Shown piece after piece: positions 22,894 to 35,190 of a stretch of DNA of 64,000 bases (position 1 is the stretch's first letter; each line of letters starts with the position of its first letter). The stretch comes from Blakeslea trispora. Taxonomy: Eukaryota; Mucoromycota; Mucoromycetes; Mucorales; Choanephoraceae. The position numbers and the translations under genes were made by a program. Under the pieces are notes generated by a model. That model ran no database searches and was not told the DNA's origin. It saw only the letters and a list, made by a program, of their open reading frames with translations. The stretch spans positions 1 through 64,000 of the forward strand of contig JAIWNE010000036.1 of the NCBI GenBank assembly GCA_025331445.1, written 5' to 3'.

Positions 22894-25822
22894 CTACCAA
22901 GCATCAAATGGCATGATAGATTTAGAAGGGTCCTCTATCTGTTCTTTCTTTTCTTCTTCCTCTTGTGCATCAGCCTGGCTTGATATAGATTGCAATCGTT
23001 GAAGAAGAGGTGGGGATAGAGGTGTAAGTGTATCCAAATGTTGGTCATGACGAGTAGGCGAAGTTGAAGTAGATGCTGATTTAATGAATGTCTTGTTCCT
23101 GTTATTAAAGAACATTTCATGCTGCTTGTTAGGAGGAGTTGTGGATGCTCGAGGAGGCCCTTCACATTCAAGCTCACTCATATTGAATACAAGGGAGTCA
23201 TCATCATCCATAAGAGAGACTCTATGATTCGAATGTATGTCTTGTAACATGCTGCTGCCTCCACTGCGATTATAGAACTCGCTTGAACCTTCTCCGGCTA
23301 CATGACCTGTACTTTTCTCTCTCCTCTGTTTGTGTCTAATGTCTTCTTCTTTCTGTATTCTCATACTTCCTACTAAGCTATCTTCTGTGGTCTGATCTTC
23401 TCTTGAAACTGTTGTCTTATTACCACTTGGAGCAGATGACTCCGCTTGTGGTTGTGTAATCAGTCGCCGGTCTATCACAGTGGCCGTTGGTTTATGTGTG
23501 CCTGTAGGAAAAGCAATAGAAGGCGTGACCGATTTAGGTCTTTGAGAGGAAAGGGGGTATGGATGATGCTGATGGAAGTCTTGAGGATAGGTAGCATAGC
23601 CTATATCTATAGACTCATTGTTCTGTTGATTTTGGGTATGAATGCTGGAGGGCGTGTTGGTCCGGATGGCGTTGGTGACAGTTGTTAAGGCCAACTGAGG
23701 ATAGCTCCGGGGGATATGGACAGGTGAGGTAGGTCTCTTTTCAGCATGAAGAGGAGAAGGTACAGCAGGTTGATAAGAACGTCCAGTAGAAGAAGTAGAC
23801 GATACAGGAGATACAGTGTTGACCACTGCAGTTGTATCTTGATGTTGTTGGGGTTGGGGCTGAAGAATCATGCTAGAAGAGAGAGATTCAGATAGAGAAT
23901 TGTGTGTATCGCGTAAACTTTGAAAATGCGACAATTTCATCATACTGCTTGATTCTGAATCCGAAGTAGAAGAAAGAAGGTCCGAGTTGTTTTTTGAGAA
24001 CATGCGAAGATCTTGATTCGAGCCCATGTACCGCATGAACTCTTCCAGGTTATTGTCATCCTCCTCTGGCTTGAAATTCACCGAACTGAGATCACTTGCT
24101 CTAGACCAACGCCGCATCATCATACTTGCATTCGTAGGTGATTCACGACTGGGACTGGGAGACTTGTACTTGTCGAAACTAGATGAAAACTCTATCTTTC
24201 GGCTATAAGAACCACTTTCTATTGGACGAACAGAGCGTTCGGAAGAAGTAGGTGATGCTCCGTACTGCCGTTGAACTGTTGTTGCTGTTGTTGCTGTTGT
24301 TGTTGCTCCTGTTACCACTCCTGAACTCCCTGCTCCCGAAACTACATGCACCAAAAAGATGATGAATCAATCAATTCCACCTTTTCCCTCCCCATCAATC
24401 ATAAAGACTTACAAAAAAACTCGGCCTGAGGAGAAGAAGATAAAAGACCCGACTTAAAAGGAGGTACAACAAGTGGTGCTGAAGATCTACGACTGTTAGG
24501 TGATTCACTCTGTCCTATAGGTCGAGTGAGTGAAGGACGGATCTCTGTGATGTGTCGACTGGATGTAGAAGTAGAAGGGGTCATGTCCTATATATATATA
24601 AAAAAAGCTAATGAGATACTTGATTTGATGTTTATTTCATTTTGTTACCATTTTGATATCTAAAGATGACCTCTTTGAGTGCGCATTGAATGACTGCTTT
24701 TGTTGTTGGTTGTATTTAGTGATTGTTGGAATAAAAAACTTCTCATCCATGTCAATAAATTGAGCACTCAGATCTCTCTCTGTATCTTCCACCCGAAAAT
24801 CACAATTGCGACGATAGGATACATTCAGTTGAAAAGTACTAGAATAGAAAGCCAACCATCAACAACATATACAATTGTAGCATAAAATCAATGCTTACCC
24901 GATAGGCGTCACAATATCTGAAAATGCATAATTCTTGGTGGGTTTACGAGCATCATTCTGAAGAATAGTAGAATTTAGAGCAATTTCTTCGGGATAAAGA
25001 TTGGATAGAGAGGAAGATAAGCGATAACCTATAGACAAAGCTGTATCTTTCGATTCACTTAGTTGGCGATAAAGATCGTGACCCGGCAGTAGTCGAGATA
25101 ATGAATGCAGTGAGCGAAAAAATACAATAGATCGCTTATACAAATTAGGCAAATCAACTGCAAAGTCAGGGAGTGGATGCCTAAAAAAAGAAAAATAATA
25201 AGTCTGTTTTGCTTGCTTTCGAATTCAGTCTAATCTCTTTACTTTAGATTGAGTTCCCAAGATTCGATCAGAATACGGTCAACATGAGCCTCTGGTCTGT
25301 TTAACTCGATTCTTCCCCAGCGTAGATTATCATCCGCTACCATCAATGATTGGTGATAGGAGAGTTTAGAAGTATCCAGAAAGATATCAAGTACCATAGA
25401 AGGTGGTTCAGTATCTGTCTGAACAGACATTGTTTTCCAGTACTTTAATTCTTCCCTCAGCACTTCCACATCTTCTGTAGCAATATTGAACTTGAAGCAT
25501 GCTTATTAAAATTTCATTCAATTTTCCCTTTTTTTTTTTTTTTAAAAAAAACAGTAATATCTATAGTTACCCATTTGTTTATCTTTCGACTTGTAGAAGA
25601 ACCTTTGAGACTGGCCCTTTTCCCATATCGTATATCGTGAGTAGGTGTACAACGTCCTTGAATGATAATCTGTACAGTCTTTGTATAGAAATTCTATTGA
25701 AACTCATTAATGTTTCTGTCAATCCGCAGTATTGCTTTCTTTACTTGGATAATCTGATCAAGTTTGGAGTTACGTGTACTTGTGGATGTAGATGGGCCTG
25801 TGGGTGGATTAGAAGATTGCAT
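22894..25822 (-). CDS. ATG13: autophagy-related protein 13 (Atg13)
   Basis: Regulatory subunit of the Atg1 kinase complex that starts autophagosome formation at the pre-autophagosomal structure and is inhibited by TORC1. Exon 1 begins MQSSNPPTGPSTSTSTR and ends LDQIIQ. A 51-nt intron joins it to NFYTKTVQIIIQGRC, the conserved opening of the HORMA domain. HORMA continues through LDIFLDTSKLSY, LLIESWELNLK-like sequence, SIVFFRSLHSLSRLLPGHDL and YAFSDIVTPIG up to NVSYRRNCDF. The rest is long, Ser/Thr/Pro/Gln-rich and disordered, with SFDKYKSPSPSRESP and DDDDSLVFNMSELE blocks, as expected for the phosphoregulated Atg1/Atg17-binding tail. It ends with PFDAW at 22894. A (GTT/GCT)n run near 24275 codes for a Thr/Ala stretch. 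At least six exons. Confidence 0.87.
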
Positions 25823-26850
25823 CACTTACTCAGATGCATATAGCAGAAATAAATAGACTTGTTTGTTTGTGTAATAAAATGGTTATAAGCGTGTTGTTTT
25901 CCCCTCCTCTCTCGCTCTCTCTCTTTCTCTTGCTCTCTTATTCTCAACTTTGATATATAAGAAAAAGAAAAAAGAAATCAAAGTGTGAGAAATGAGAAAA
26001 ATTAAAAAAAAAAAGGAACACAAAAAAAAAAGAAGAGAGTGCATTGATATATGATGATCACGTGGATAGCATCTTATCATGATTAATTTAAGGGCATTTA
26101 TCATTACGTATTATAAAGTGGTTGTCTAACAAAAAAAAAAAAAGACAGATGACGTCTTGTCGCTTGAACCACTCAACTCAATAGAAACTCTGAGACACAT
26201 GTATTTTAATGTTAGTCTTTAATGCTATCTCACTTTGTTAAATAAGAGTAGATCGAGTTTGTTAGATTAGGCAGGATTTGATAGTGAAGCAATAGGAAGG
26301 TATGATAGCCAACAAGGGCAAGACATCAGACAAGTTTCAACAGCCAATGTTTCTAGCTTTTTGTATGAACATGTCATGTTTTGGTATGGTTATAGACAGC
26401 CTATTCTCAATCACAACCAAAAAAGAAAGAATAGCAAATGAACGTGGTTCTGTATCAAAGATCAGAGGGAACAGTCATCGGATCTGTTCGTTTGCCCCAA
26501 AGCACACTTGCCAAAACCTATTTTATAATGTGGTAAGAAAGTACACTGTATTCTTCTATTCGCAGTGAAGAGGGGAAGAAGATTTGCCCGAGATCAAGAA
26601 ATAGATAGTACAATGGTTAATGCAACTTTTTATTTGTCTTTCTTATTAGCTCCTCTTGATTAAGTTGTAACACACATTAAAAGCCGAATGTTTGCGGAGT
26701 AAGAATTCATAAAAACTAAGCGTTGTTCATTCTATGTTTGCATTGTATAAAATATAAAGAAAATAGATGATATCAAGTCTATTGTCAAAAGTATCTATTT
26801 TTTAGTCAGTTATGGAAATAAATGAAAAAGGGATGCATAGCCTATACAAG
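25823..26850. other. intergenic region
   Basis: Upstream region of ATG13 and 3' flank of the mannosyltransferase. It contains a CT-rich tract (about 25899-25930) and several poly-A runs. An open frame at 26302-26568 (88 codons) has no recognised similarity and is not called. Confidence 0.4.
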
Positions 26851-28403
26851 TTATCGTGTTTCACCACCAATACCACCATATTTAAAATAAACTGATTGAA
26901 ATTCAGGCACGACTTGATCAAAGTTTTGAGTGATTGCTTCAGGCTCACCTTCCCGGTGAGTGAAATCCATACAGGCCTCTCCACGAGAAGATACGTAGAA
27001 TTCTGGTTTAATCCAAGTGTTACTATAGCTCATAGAAGACCGTTTGGCAAGGTCCCAGGGATGTTCTGGCTTGTTATCATGCATAAAGTGCACCTTGTTT
27101 GTGATTTTCAACAAGTTTGCATGTACAAAAAGCACTTTGCTCTCATCTTCGTTAAATTGCTGCAATGCTGAAGCAGGTGCATACTGAAGCATCGTATGGC
27201 CACAGAACCGATCCCCTGACATAGTACCGCCCATGCCTACAAAAGCCTCTACCATATGATAAGGAAACTGGAGTGCTTGCCAAGCATACTTGAAAGTGTC
27301 TTTATCGCCGTTTAAAAATTGAAAGTAGACATCACTATGTTTTTGCATATACCAAGCTAACTGAAGTGGAAGCCAAGACTTTTCTTTATCAATCACCATT
27401 TGTCCCGACTAAATTGAGGAGGGTCTCCTAACATGAGTTATACCATCACTTTTTCTTATAGTTATTTTGTACCTCCTGCTCCCATTCATCCAAACACTCA
27501 ATATTAAGCACATCAAATATCTTGTTTTCACCGTGTGTTTTCCTATCATAGAACAAAAAACAATCTTTTAATCTCTTATTTCTCTCTCTCTACAGTTTGA
27601 CTCACCAGAAATCAGGCCAAAATAAAGCACCTGTGGCTTGATATTCTTGTACATCAAACAAGAAACTGGGATCTGTGACTGGCACGTTGTCTGAATCGAG
27701 GTACAATACTTCTCTAAATGAGGAATTAATGATCGCCGCTGCTTTAATTTGGAATCTAGACACAACTTTTTTTTTTAATGAAAATTTTACCCCTCTAATT
27801 GGAAACAGAATAGACTTACTGTTTATCGGCATTTCTTCTTTCTCTGATTGGTTTAATTAGCCTTTCGTCAGATAGATCTCTTGTCGTCACATCTGCTAGT
27901 TTGTTTAATTCTGACACTACAGATGGATTAGGTTGTTCGTCGTTTAGATGCCAAATCTCAATAGGTAAACTGCATTTGTATTGGTAGCGTAATAGTTTGA
28001 TTGTCGTCAAGGCACGGTTAAAGGTGTCACGATTGCCAGCTACGAGAGCAATACCACGACCATCGAATGAAGGTATATCTGTTCGCTTGATGCTTGATAT
28101 ATATGTCTGCCATCTTCGTTGATATACTTGAACAGTTGTATCAGACAGATGTTGCCAAAAACTCAAATGCGCTTTGGTATGATTTGGGTCGGTATTTCGA
28201 AGCACTCTGTCTGTTCTACAGACAATGTTCTTTCTGGTGATTGGCTTTTGTTGATCAAATGAGTAAGGCAAAGGTTTGTTTATGCTCTCTTTTATAGATG
28301 GGGTAAAGCTTTTGGAAATCGAATAGATACAATAAAAAAGTATGAACATCAAACAGAGCAAAATGATGTTTGCACGAGTTCTTGAAGTGCTGCTGAAAAT
28401 CAT
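26851..28403 (-). CDS. MNN1-type alpha-1,3-mannosyltransferase, type II Golgi protein
   Basis: Glycosyltransferase of the Mannosyl_trans3 (MNN1) family, which adds mannose from GDP-mannose to protein-linked glycans in the Golgi. The N-terminus is a short cytosolic basic tail followed by one signal-anchor helix (IILLCLMFILFYCIYSI). The lumenal domain starts the family fold at GRGIALVAGNRDTFNRALTT, with LPIEIWHLNDEQPN and the donor-metal DxD motif in REVLYLDSDNVPVTDPSFLF. Later conserved blocks are ATGALFWPDFW, QMVIDKEKSWLPLQLAWYM, AFVGMGGTMSGDRFCGHTML and VHFMHDNKPEHPWD. Three exons. The start at 28403 is the only ATG before the anchor. The acceptor glycan is not predictable. Confidence 0.88.
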
Positions 28404-29271
28404 GGCTCAAATGAAACAAAGAAAAGAAAAGAAAAAAAGCGAGAAATAAAGGCCTTTTTTCTTTTTTTAGGGTTTGGGATCATCGCTGAGATTTAAAGTG
28501 TTCTATTTTAGGTAATTGCCAATTTTGATTTATTGATTGGGCCAAACAAGATTTGGTTTTATGGGGGGGGGGGTCAATGCAAACCAGAAAAAAAAAAGAA
28601 GCAACAAGCCATCACAAAAGAAAAGAGATACTGTTGGATTCTAGCCTTAGAGCTTGATAATAGCTTATTGTATGGACTAGCAAACTCGAGAGAAACAAAA
28701 GCCACTGTGTCAATAGCTGATATTGCCTTGTATTTCTGTGTTCAATAGTGATGTCATTTAGGTAATCTCTTTAAAAGCTTCCTTATCGAAACATTAGTGT
28801 CATTTTCACTAGCTACACATAATGAATCTGCTGCTATTTGTTCAAGGGTATATCAATCCTTAAACCTCCTCATCTGCATTGATTCTCTCGTTCTGACAGC
28901 AATGTGTAAAGCTATAAGGAATTCAGATAGTACAGATGATCTATGATTGTTGGTAAACGTGCATAAGCAATATGCAATAAAGTAGGCGTTAAATGACAAT
29001 AAACTGCATGCAAGTATGAGATATAGCACAGGTATTCTCTGTTGCTTGAGATATAACTACTGCTTTGAACTGTTTCGTTTGAGGTGAGATGATAATAGCT
29101 GATTACACTTTATTCGGAAGCATTTTTAACTCATGTCCCAACAATTTCTGGAAAAAAAAAAGTGTATGTACAATAACAGAAACAACAGATGCACACTATT
29201 CGAGCTCTCTTTTTTATTTATTTATTTATTTTAGGTAAATTGCTCAAGGCATAGAAATAGTAAGCACTATT
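28404..29271. other. intergenic region
   Basis: No supported gene. It contains an 11-G homopolymer at 28563-28573 and the second copy (29099-29117) of the 19-nt string also found at 1017-1035. Confidence 0.4.
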
Positions 29272-32200
29272 TTAATTATAGGATATATCCATACTTTGTA
29301 TTAATGCATAGCCTAATTGGGCCATAGCCTCTTCTTTTTGTTCCAACACAATAGCACCATGTCGCTTAGAAAACGAGCTATTGCTATCAGTTGTTTTGGC
29401 AAGGCTCTTGATTTGATTTTGACATTTTTCGTAAATGTGTACTGAGCCTGTCACATCCTCTTCTTTCAATCTGACCTGCTCTACTTTTTTACATAGTTCA
29501 GCAATGGAGTCTAAAACAACAGCTTCATCATCCTTATAAAAACAATATGATTAAATCAAGGTATTAGAAATGACAATTCCCTTTTTTTTTACCTCTTCTG
29601 TTTCTGCCTGAAGAATCACATCATCATTGGTACAAAGTCCTAAAGCTTGTATTAACATTTGTGCGTCAGGCGAAAGGACCAATTTGGCAGGCTTTTGTTC
29701 CAATACACCCAACAAGACAAGTGATCGAAGTGTGTTTTGGCTGTATTCTTTTGAGAGTACTTCACTATAGATGGTTCTTCGACCACTAATCAAGTGCATA
29801 CCAATCCATTGAGATAAGGTAGGTACAAGTGATACAGGAAAGACGCGCACATCATTTAACGCCGATAGAGCACATAACGTAACCCAAAATGAGTCAATGA
29901 TAGGGTATACAAATGAAGCTAATAGAGTCAGCTGACTGTATTCCTTTCTGTCGTTTACTTTAGTGACAAGACGCTCAAGCATAGTACCGTCTTCTTCAAC
30001 CTCAACACCTTCGTCTTGATCTTCCTCTGTTCCTTCTTCCGCTGTGTCTTGCGCTTCTCGGATATAGTCTTTGTATCGTTTGCATAAAGTGTGATATTCC
30101 TATAGATAGAATGAATCGACTGCTCTTTTTCAGTTCTTTTTTTTTTATAAAGATATGTTTACATGTCGAATATCCCAAGTTGTGTTGAATTGGTGTTGAA
30201 ATAAAGTTGTCAAAAGCTCAAAACGCTCTAAAAATGCTGTTTCAAAAACTCTAGTACGTGTACCAAATGAAAGATAGGTAGCAGCAAAAACTGAATCCAG
30301 TACAAATATTTCTCGCAACTATAAATGGAAGCAGACAGGTGAATATTCCTATGCTAGCTATACTTTCTTTGTTTAGAGAGAGAGAGATGATTTTTTACCT
30401 GATTAGCATAGTAAGCCAATTGAAGAATGTTTTCAGACCTTGTTGATATACGAAACATAAAACCATTACCACGCTCATCAATAGACACACTGTTTGAACA
30501 TTTTTCCAAAAGCCGAATGTTGTAGAATATAATGTTCTCTGTATCCTCATGTGCTATAGAATCAAGAAGAAAGGAAGGGAGTTTAATGGTGCCACTATGA
30601 AAGAAAATACTTTCTTTTACCTTGCCAATCTATAGAATAGCCTTGCAATCGAGTCAATTCTATTAGATATTTCAAATGATCTTTCATCGTCTCCAAATCG
30701 ATACAGTTGCCATGAATTCGACTGTGAAGCAAAATAGCTGCTACTAAAGACATGGAGCTAGCAAAGATAGCATGCTTTTGGTTCTCTTGGATCGTTTGTG
30801 CCAATACAGTTGCATCTTCCATGGTAGGCACTGGCAATCCTATGCCTACTAACAACCTTCCCAAATGTGTTGTAGCGAGTGGATGATGTGTTCTTTCTTC
30901 CAGAAACCCATTGCCTAGACTACGACTACGAACACGATGAGATCGACTATCACTAGGTCTAGAGACTTTCGTAGGTGTAGACATGCGATTAGATGTAGTG
31001 CGGCGTTGGAGTTGATTCACGACACGAAGCTTACTCTGTTGTTTATCCATCTGAAGGTCTTGATCAATCAAAAGAGCGAGATCAGGTGTCTCTTCATAAG
31101 TAATGTTGATAGGAACGAACAAGATGTCTTTGTTATCCTTGATCATATCAAGCAGACCATCCTGAAAAGGTGCCTTAAAAATACCTGTGCGAGAGCGCAT
31201 TTGGTCTAAGCTTAGTGTAAGAGCACCACGTTCATGAAGAAGATACTGTAGATAAGCTGATGTCACTGCTGATGTCAAAGCAGAGCGAGCAAGAGGATCT
31301 CGCTTGATAAAGACAGCACCAGCTAGTCTCAAGAGATCCGAGAAGGGACCCAAAATGGCCAACGCTTCATCTAATATAAGGGCTGGTATAGGGAGCCTGT
31401 ATCGAATGGCCAGATACCAAACAAGAATAGGATCCAATGCTGTTTTCGAAAATGGTACATACACAACTTGCTTATTTGTGTCTTGAATAGCCATACGAAT
31501 TTTCTCAAGACTTTTTTGGTCAATATAGATACCGCTAAACATACTCTTGAGCACTTTCTGAAGAAAAGAGGCTGCAAACCAAGCATAGGGCAGCTGTGTT
31601 CTTTCTTGAATTCGATTAAAGGAACGAGCTGCCTCGTCCATGACTTTAGATTCTGGCATGCCTGATCGTTTGGCTAACTAAAGGGAGGAAGGGGAATGAT
31701 GGTTAATGATACAGGGCATACATACACAAAAACACTCTTTCTTTCTTCAAAAAAAAAAAGAGGACAGTCTACTTACCTGTTTAACAGCCTCAATGACTAG
31801 AGTATCGTTGAGAACAGTCACCTTGGCTGATTCAACATTTTCTTCTACACGCAATTTCCAAAGTTGCATTTTTTCTTGTTTCTGTCGCAAAATAGCTTTT
31901 AGTGAAACAGAACTTTCATCACACCAATCCTCTAGTGTATCATTTAGATATTCTATCCAAATGGGTTTCCATTGCTTTTCGTCCTGTATCGATTGCATTG
32001 GGTTTCTAAGCGATGAGATAGTGATGTCTATCATATGTTGTATTCGCTGTCGCATTTCTTCTTCGGTATAGACAACGCTGTGAAAGGGTGCATCTATGAT
32101 GGCGGAGATACTGTCAGGCTGACGCACAGATGAATAGAGGGCACATAATGTTTCTGGAGACATTACAATGGAACGCAAATGAGGACCACCGTGCATTGTA

Positions 32201-34238
32201 TGAATATGTACTCCATGACAGCTCTGGAGGAAATAGTTGTACCAATCCAAACGAGCAAGTCTCTCATTGAGATCATCCAGTTCTTTACCAAGCAACGCTT
32301 GAAATTTATCAGAGCTGTATTTCCATTGATATCTATTCTGCCGGGCAAGATTGTTACGAATATTGGAGGCCAGCTCCATCCATTTTTGATGATCGTTCTG
32401 TTGGAATAAGTCTGGTTTTGTTGTAAAACTACTGGATGAACTGTAAAGGACAGAACCACTGCTGTTAGACAACATGGAAGCACGATGACTCGCTCTTTTT
32501 TGTGATAACGTGGATGGCAATGACGAAGATGATGACGAAGGTGATAAGAGGAAAGAAGTTGGCGTGGTAACAGAAGGAGGAGGAGGAGTGACAGGCGTCG
32601 ATCTAAAGTAGTACTGCATTAAAAATCGAGCTTTTGTGAGAGTCTTGTTGGATGAAAAATATTGTTCGGCAGCAGGTAATCTGTCAGAAGTTAGCATGCG
32701 ATGATTTGGCCTACTCCAATAATCTAAAATGGCAGTGTAGGCTTCATACCAAGTAATAGGCTCTCTTGGTATTCCGATATGATACACATAAGGGAAAAAG
32801 TTAATTTTAGGCCCATCTCCTGTATGAGCCAAGTTGTTGGCATTATAAACCAAGGGAAGAACAAATTGGTCGCCTGGATATGTGAGATGAGGTACTGCAC
32901 GAACAATACTAGATGCTGCATAATCAATTGGCACTATATTGGCTGACCGCAAACCTTGATCTGGTTGAATAATAGGAATAGCATAACCATACAAAGCCAA
33001 CCAAGATGAAATGCCTGAAATACCACTTGTCTAAACAAAACAAAACTCAAATAAGGGATCTGTCTTGTTGCTTATCTTTACTTTTTTCTTCTTCTTCTTC
33101 TTCTTACCCAACCAGGTGAAGGCTCTCGTAAGCTAGGGCCAAAGTAATTTGAACGAAAGATAGCTAACGGGTAAGGCTGTTTACCACCAAATTGTTGCTG
33201 GTCTCTCATTTGTTCTATGCGGCGAATGACAAGATGTTCCACAAGCGCTTTTGTAAACAGATGAAGTGTTGAATACTTTTGTAATATGCGTTTGATCAGG
33301 GTTGCCAGTTCTGACAGTCAAATCACACTCGTTAATTTTACGTTTTCTTGATTCAATAACAACAATCAAACTTGCCTTTTTCTTCTGCAGCCAAAAGCTC
33401 TTTGAGAAATGCTTCTGGATCACCAAAACCAATATCATATACATATTCAGATATATTAGCATCCACAGACTCTTCAGTTGATTCTTGATAGATATGAGCA
33501 GGAGACAGATGAACAAAAGAGCCTATATCATATACACATATATAAAAAGAGGGAGGTGTTTAATTTCATTCTCGACTTCTCATATCTTTTCTAGGAAGAA
33601 AGAAAGGGAAAAAAACAGAAAAGCAAAGAAAGAAGAAATGCAAGCGTACCACTTACAAACATCATCACAACTGTCTAAATAGTCCATCAGTCGAATAGTA
33701 CCAAGCACATTTGTCTACTCGATTTAGTGTTATTTCATCTATAGTCAGCCATTATAACAGAAAGCTATCTCTACCTCCAGATTCCACTCAAGCGAACTTT
33801 CGTATTCTGAGGTTGCAGCGCAATGAATCACAATCTGTGAATCTCTAATGAATTGACTGTCTTGCATTGATAAGCCCATATGTGGCAAGGATAAGTCATA
33901 CGAAATTGGTATCAACTTGTTCTGAAAGAATTCTTTATCGTTGTCAAACTGTTCCACCAACAATTTTCTAAAAGCCTAAAAAAAAAAATCAGAATTAGAG
34001 ATCACTTCATAGTCTAACTTGAAACCAACAAGAAACAAAACTGTACATGTGTGCTGATGATTTCGTCTAAAAGGCGTTGAGATGGACTTCCCATCGGGAC
34101 TCGCTTCGGTCGAATGAGTACATACACTTTGTCTATCACCGAGCCCACTTGTTTTAGTAGTTGCCATAGTATTGCTTTGCCAACAAAACCAGTAGCACCA
34201 GTAATAAGTATTGTTTTATTTCGATAATAGTCTTCCAT
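29272..34238 (-). CDS. fatty acyl-CoA reductase / glycerol-3-phosphate (DHAP) acyltransferase fusion
   Basis: A protein of roughly 1,400 residues with two lipid-enzyme domains. The N-terminal half is an extended-SDR fatty acyl-CoA reductase (NAD_binding_4). It has the Rossmann motif ILITGATGFVGKAILWQLLK, VYVLIRPKRV, VIHCAATSEYESSLEWNLE, the FTKALVEHLV block, and EPSPGWTSGISGISSWLALY followed by NIVPIDYAASSIV. After a Ser-rich linker and WYNYFLQSCHGV, the C-terminal half is a PlsB/GNPAT-like acyltransferase: VVYVPFSKTALDPILVWYL (motif I), GAVFIKRD (II), MRSRTGIFKAPFQDGLLDMI (III), ILFVPINITYEETP (IV), then the helical C-terminal region ending SMDISYN. About a dozen introns, one GC-AG. In ether-lipid synthesis FAR and DHAP acyltransferase act together. 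Here the reductase Tyr (HxxxK instead of YxxxK) and the acyltransferase His (SxxxxD) are both substituted, so activity is doubtful. The C-terminus is not a peroxisomal SKL-type signal. Confidence 0.85.
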
Positions 34239-34844
34239 GAAAACAAACAATTTTATAAAGAAGAAGAAAAAGAGAGAAAAGAAAGAAAGGTACACACACA
34301 CAAAAAAAAGAAGCCAAATTGCATCTTGGACAAGAAATGATAGAGTGTCTTATCTTCTTCTTTTTTTTTTCAATGACTTTAACTCTTCAGATATAAACAC
34401 TTATACATGTGTATATACATCGATACCCATATATGTTTATATATACTCTCGGATCTGAAGGAGTAAGGCCAAATAAATGGTATGAGTGGGTGAGATAGGT
34501 ATATTTCCTTTTCTGGTTCCTCTTTTCTGGAGTTGAAAGTAATTCTTCACCAAGACCATCAAAACCAGAAAAGAAATTAAATTGCAATCTCAGGACTGAG
34601 TTGCAAAATATGTTCAAGCAAAAGAGATCACTCATTACAAAGTTTGAAAACAACAAAAATCAGCCAGTTTCAAGCATTGGAAAGTGAAAGATGCCTTTAT
34701 TCTATATCATTCAATTTGAAAAAAAATAGTCTGATTACTCAGTCGATGAGTGACAATATAAATGAACTTGAGTAGAGCATGTTTAGTCACAAATAAAAAA
34801 TACATTCAAACTTATGAAATGAAAAATGGCACAGCTGTCATGTC

Positions 34845-34881
<37 letters not shown>

Positions 34882-34928
34882 TTAGCACTGTAAGACAGAT
34901 GAAGTTCATGTATCACTTAGAGCCTTGC
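34239..34928. other. intergenic region with (GA)n microsatellite at 34848-34879
   Basis: Upstream flank of the FAR-acyltransferase gene, with TATA-like alternating AT/GT runs (about 34410-34445) and a perfect (GA)16 dinucleotide repeat. No gene is visible. Confidence 0.6.
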
Positions 34929-35190
34929 TCATTGGGCTTCGCGTGCAGCCAGTACACCGCTTCTTGAACAAGAGGATGCTGTTTTGTGATTAAATTCAGT
35001 GTTGGAGTGACTGATGGTTCGAGAGAAAGCAGGAAGAGTTTGTTGGAACAGCAAAGTTGTAATTCCGGAAATGGCAATAGCCAAAGCAGTAAGTTTGTCA
35101 CGGCCGTTTACACCACGACCATTCCTGACAGATGGGCATTCAGGGTTTAAACAGTGGAATGCGCCTTTCATTCTGTCAAACAAGTCAGAA
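34929..35190 (-). pseudogene. C-terminal relic resembling a Fanzor/TnpB-type nuclease
   Basis: The minus strand reads FDRMKGAFHCLNPECPSV, then NGRDKLTALAIAISGITTLL and LPAFSRT, to a stop at 34929. The CxxxxC pair followed by an (N)RDxxxALxIA helix resembles the zinc finger plus third RuvC motif at the C-terminus of TnpB/Fanzor proteins carried by eukaryotic and viral transposons. Sequence further upstream on the same strand is interrupted by stops. The similarity is recalled by eye, not computed. The expected Asn after RD is altered, so even if the assignment is right the copy is dead. It could instead be another zinc-ribbon transposon protein. Confidence 0.35.
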
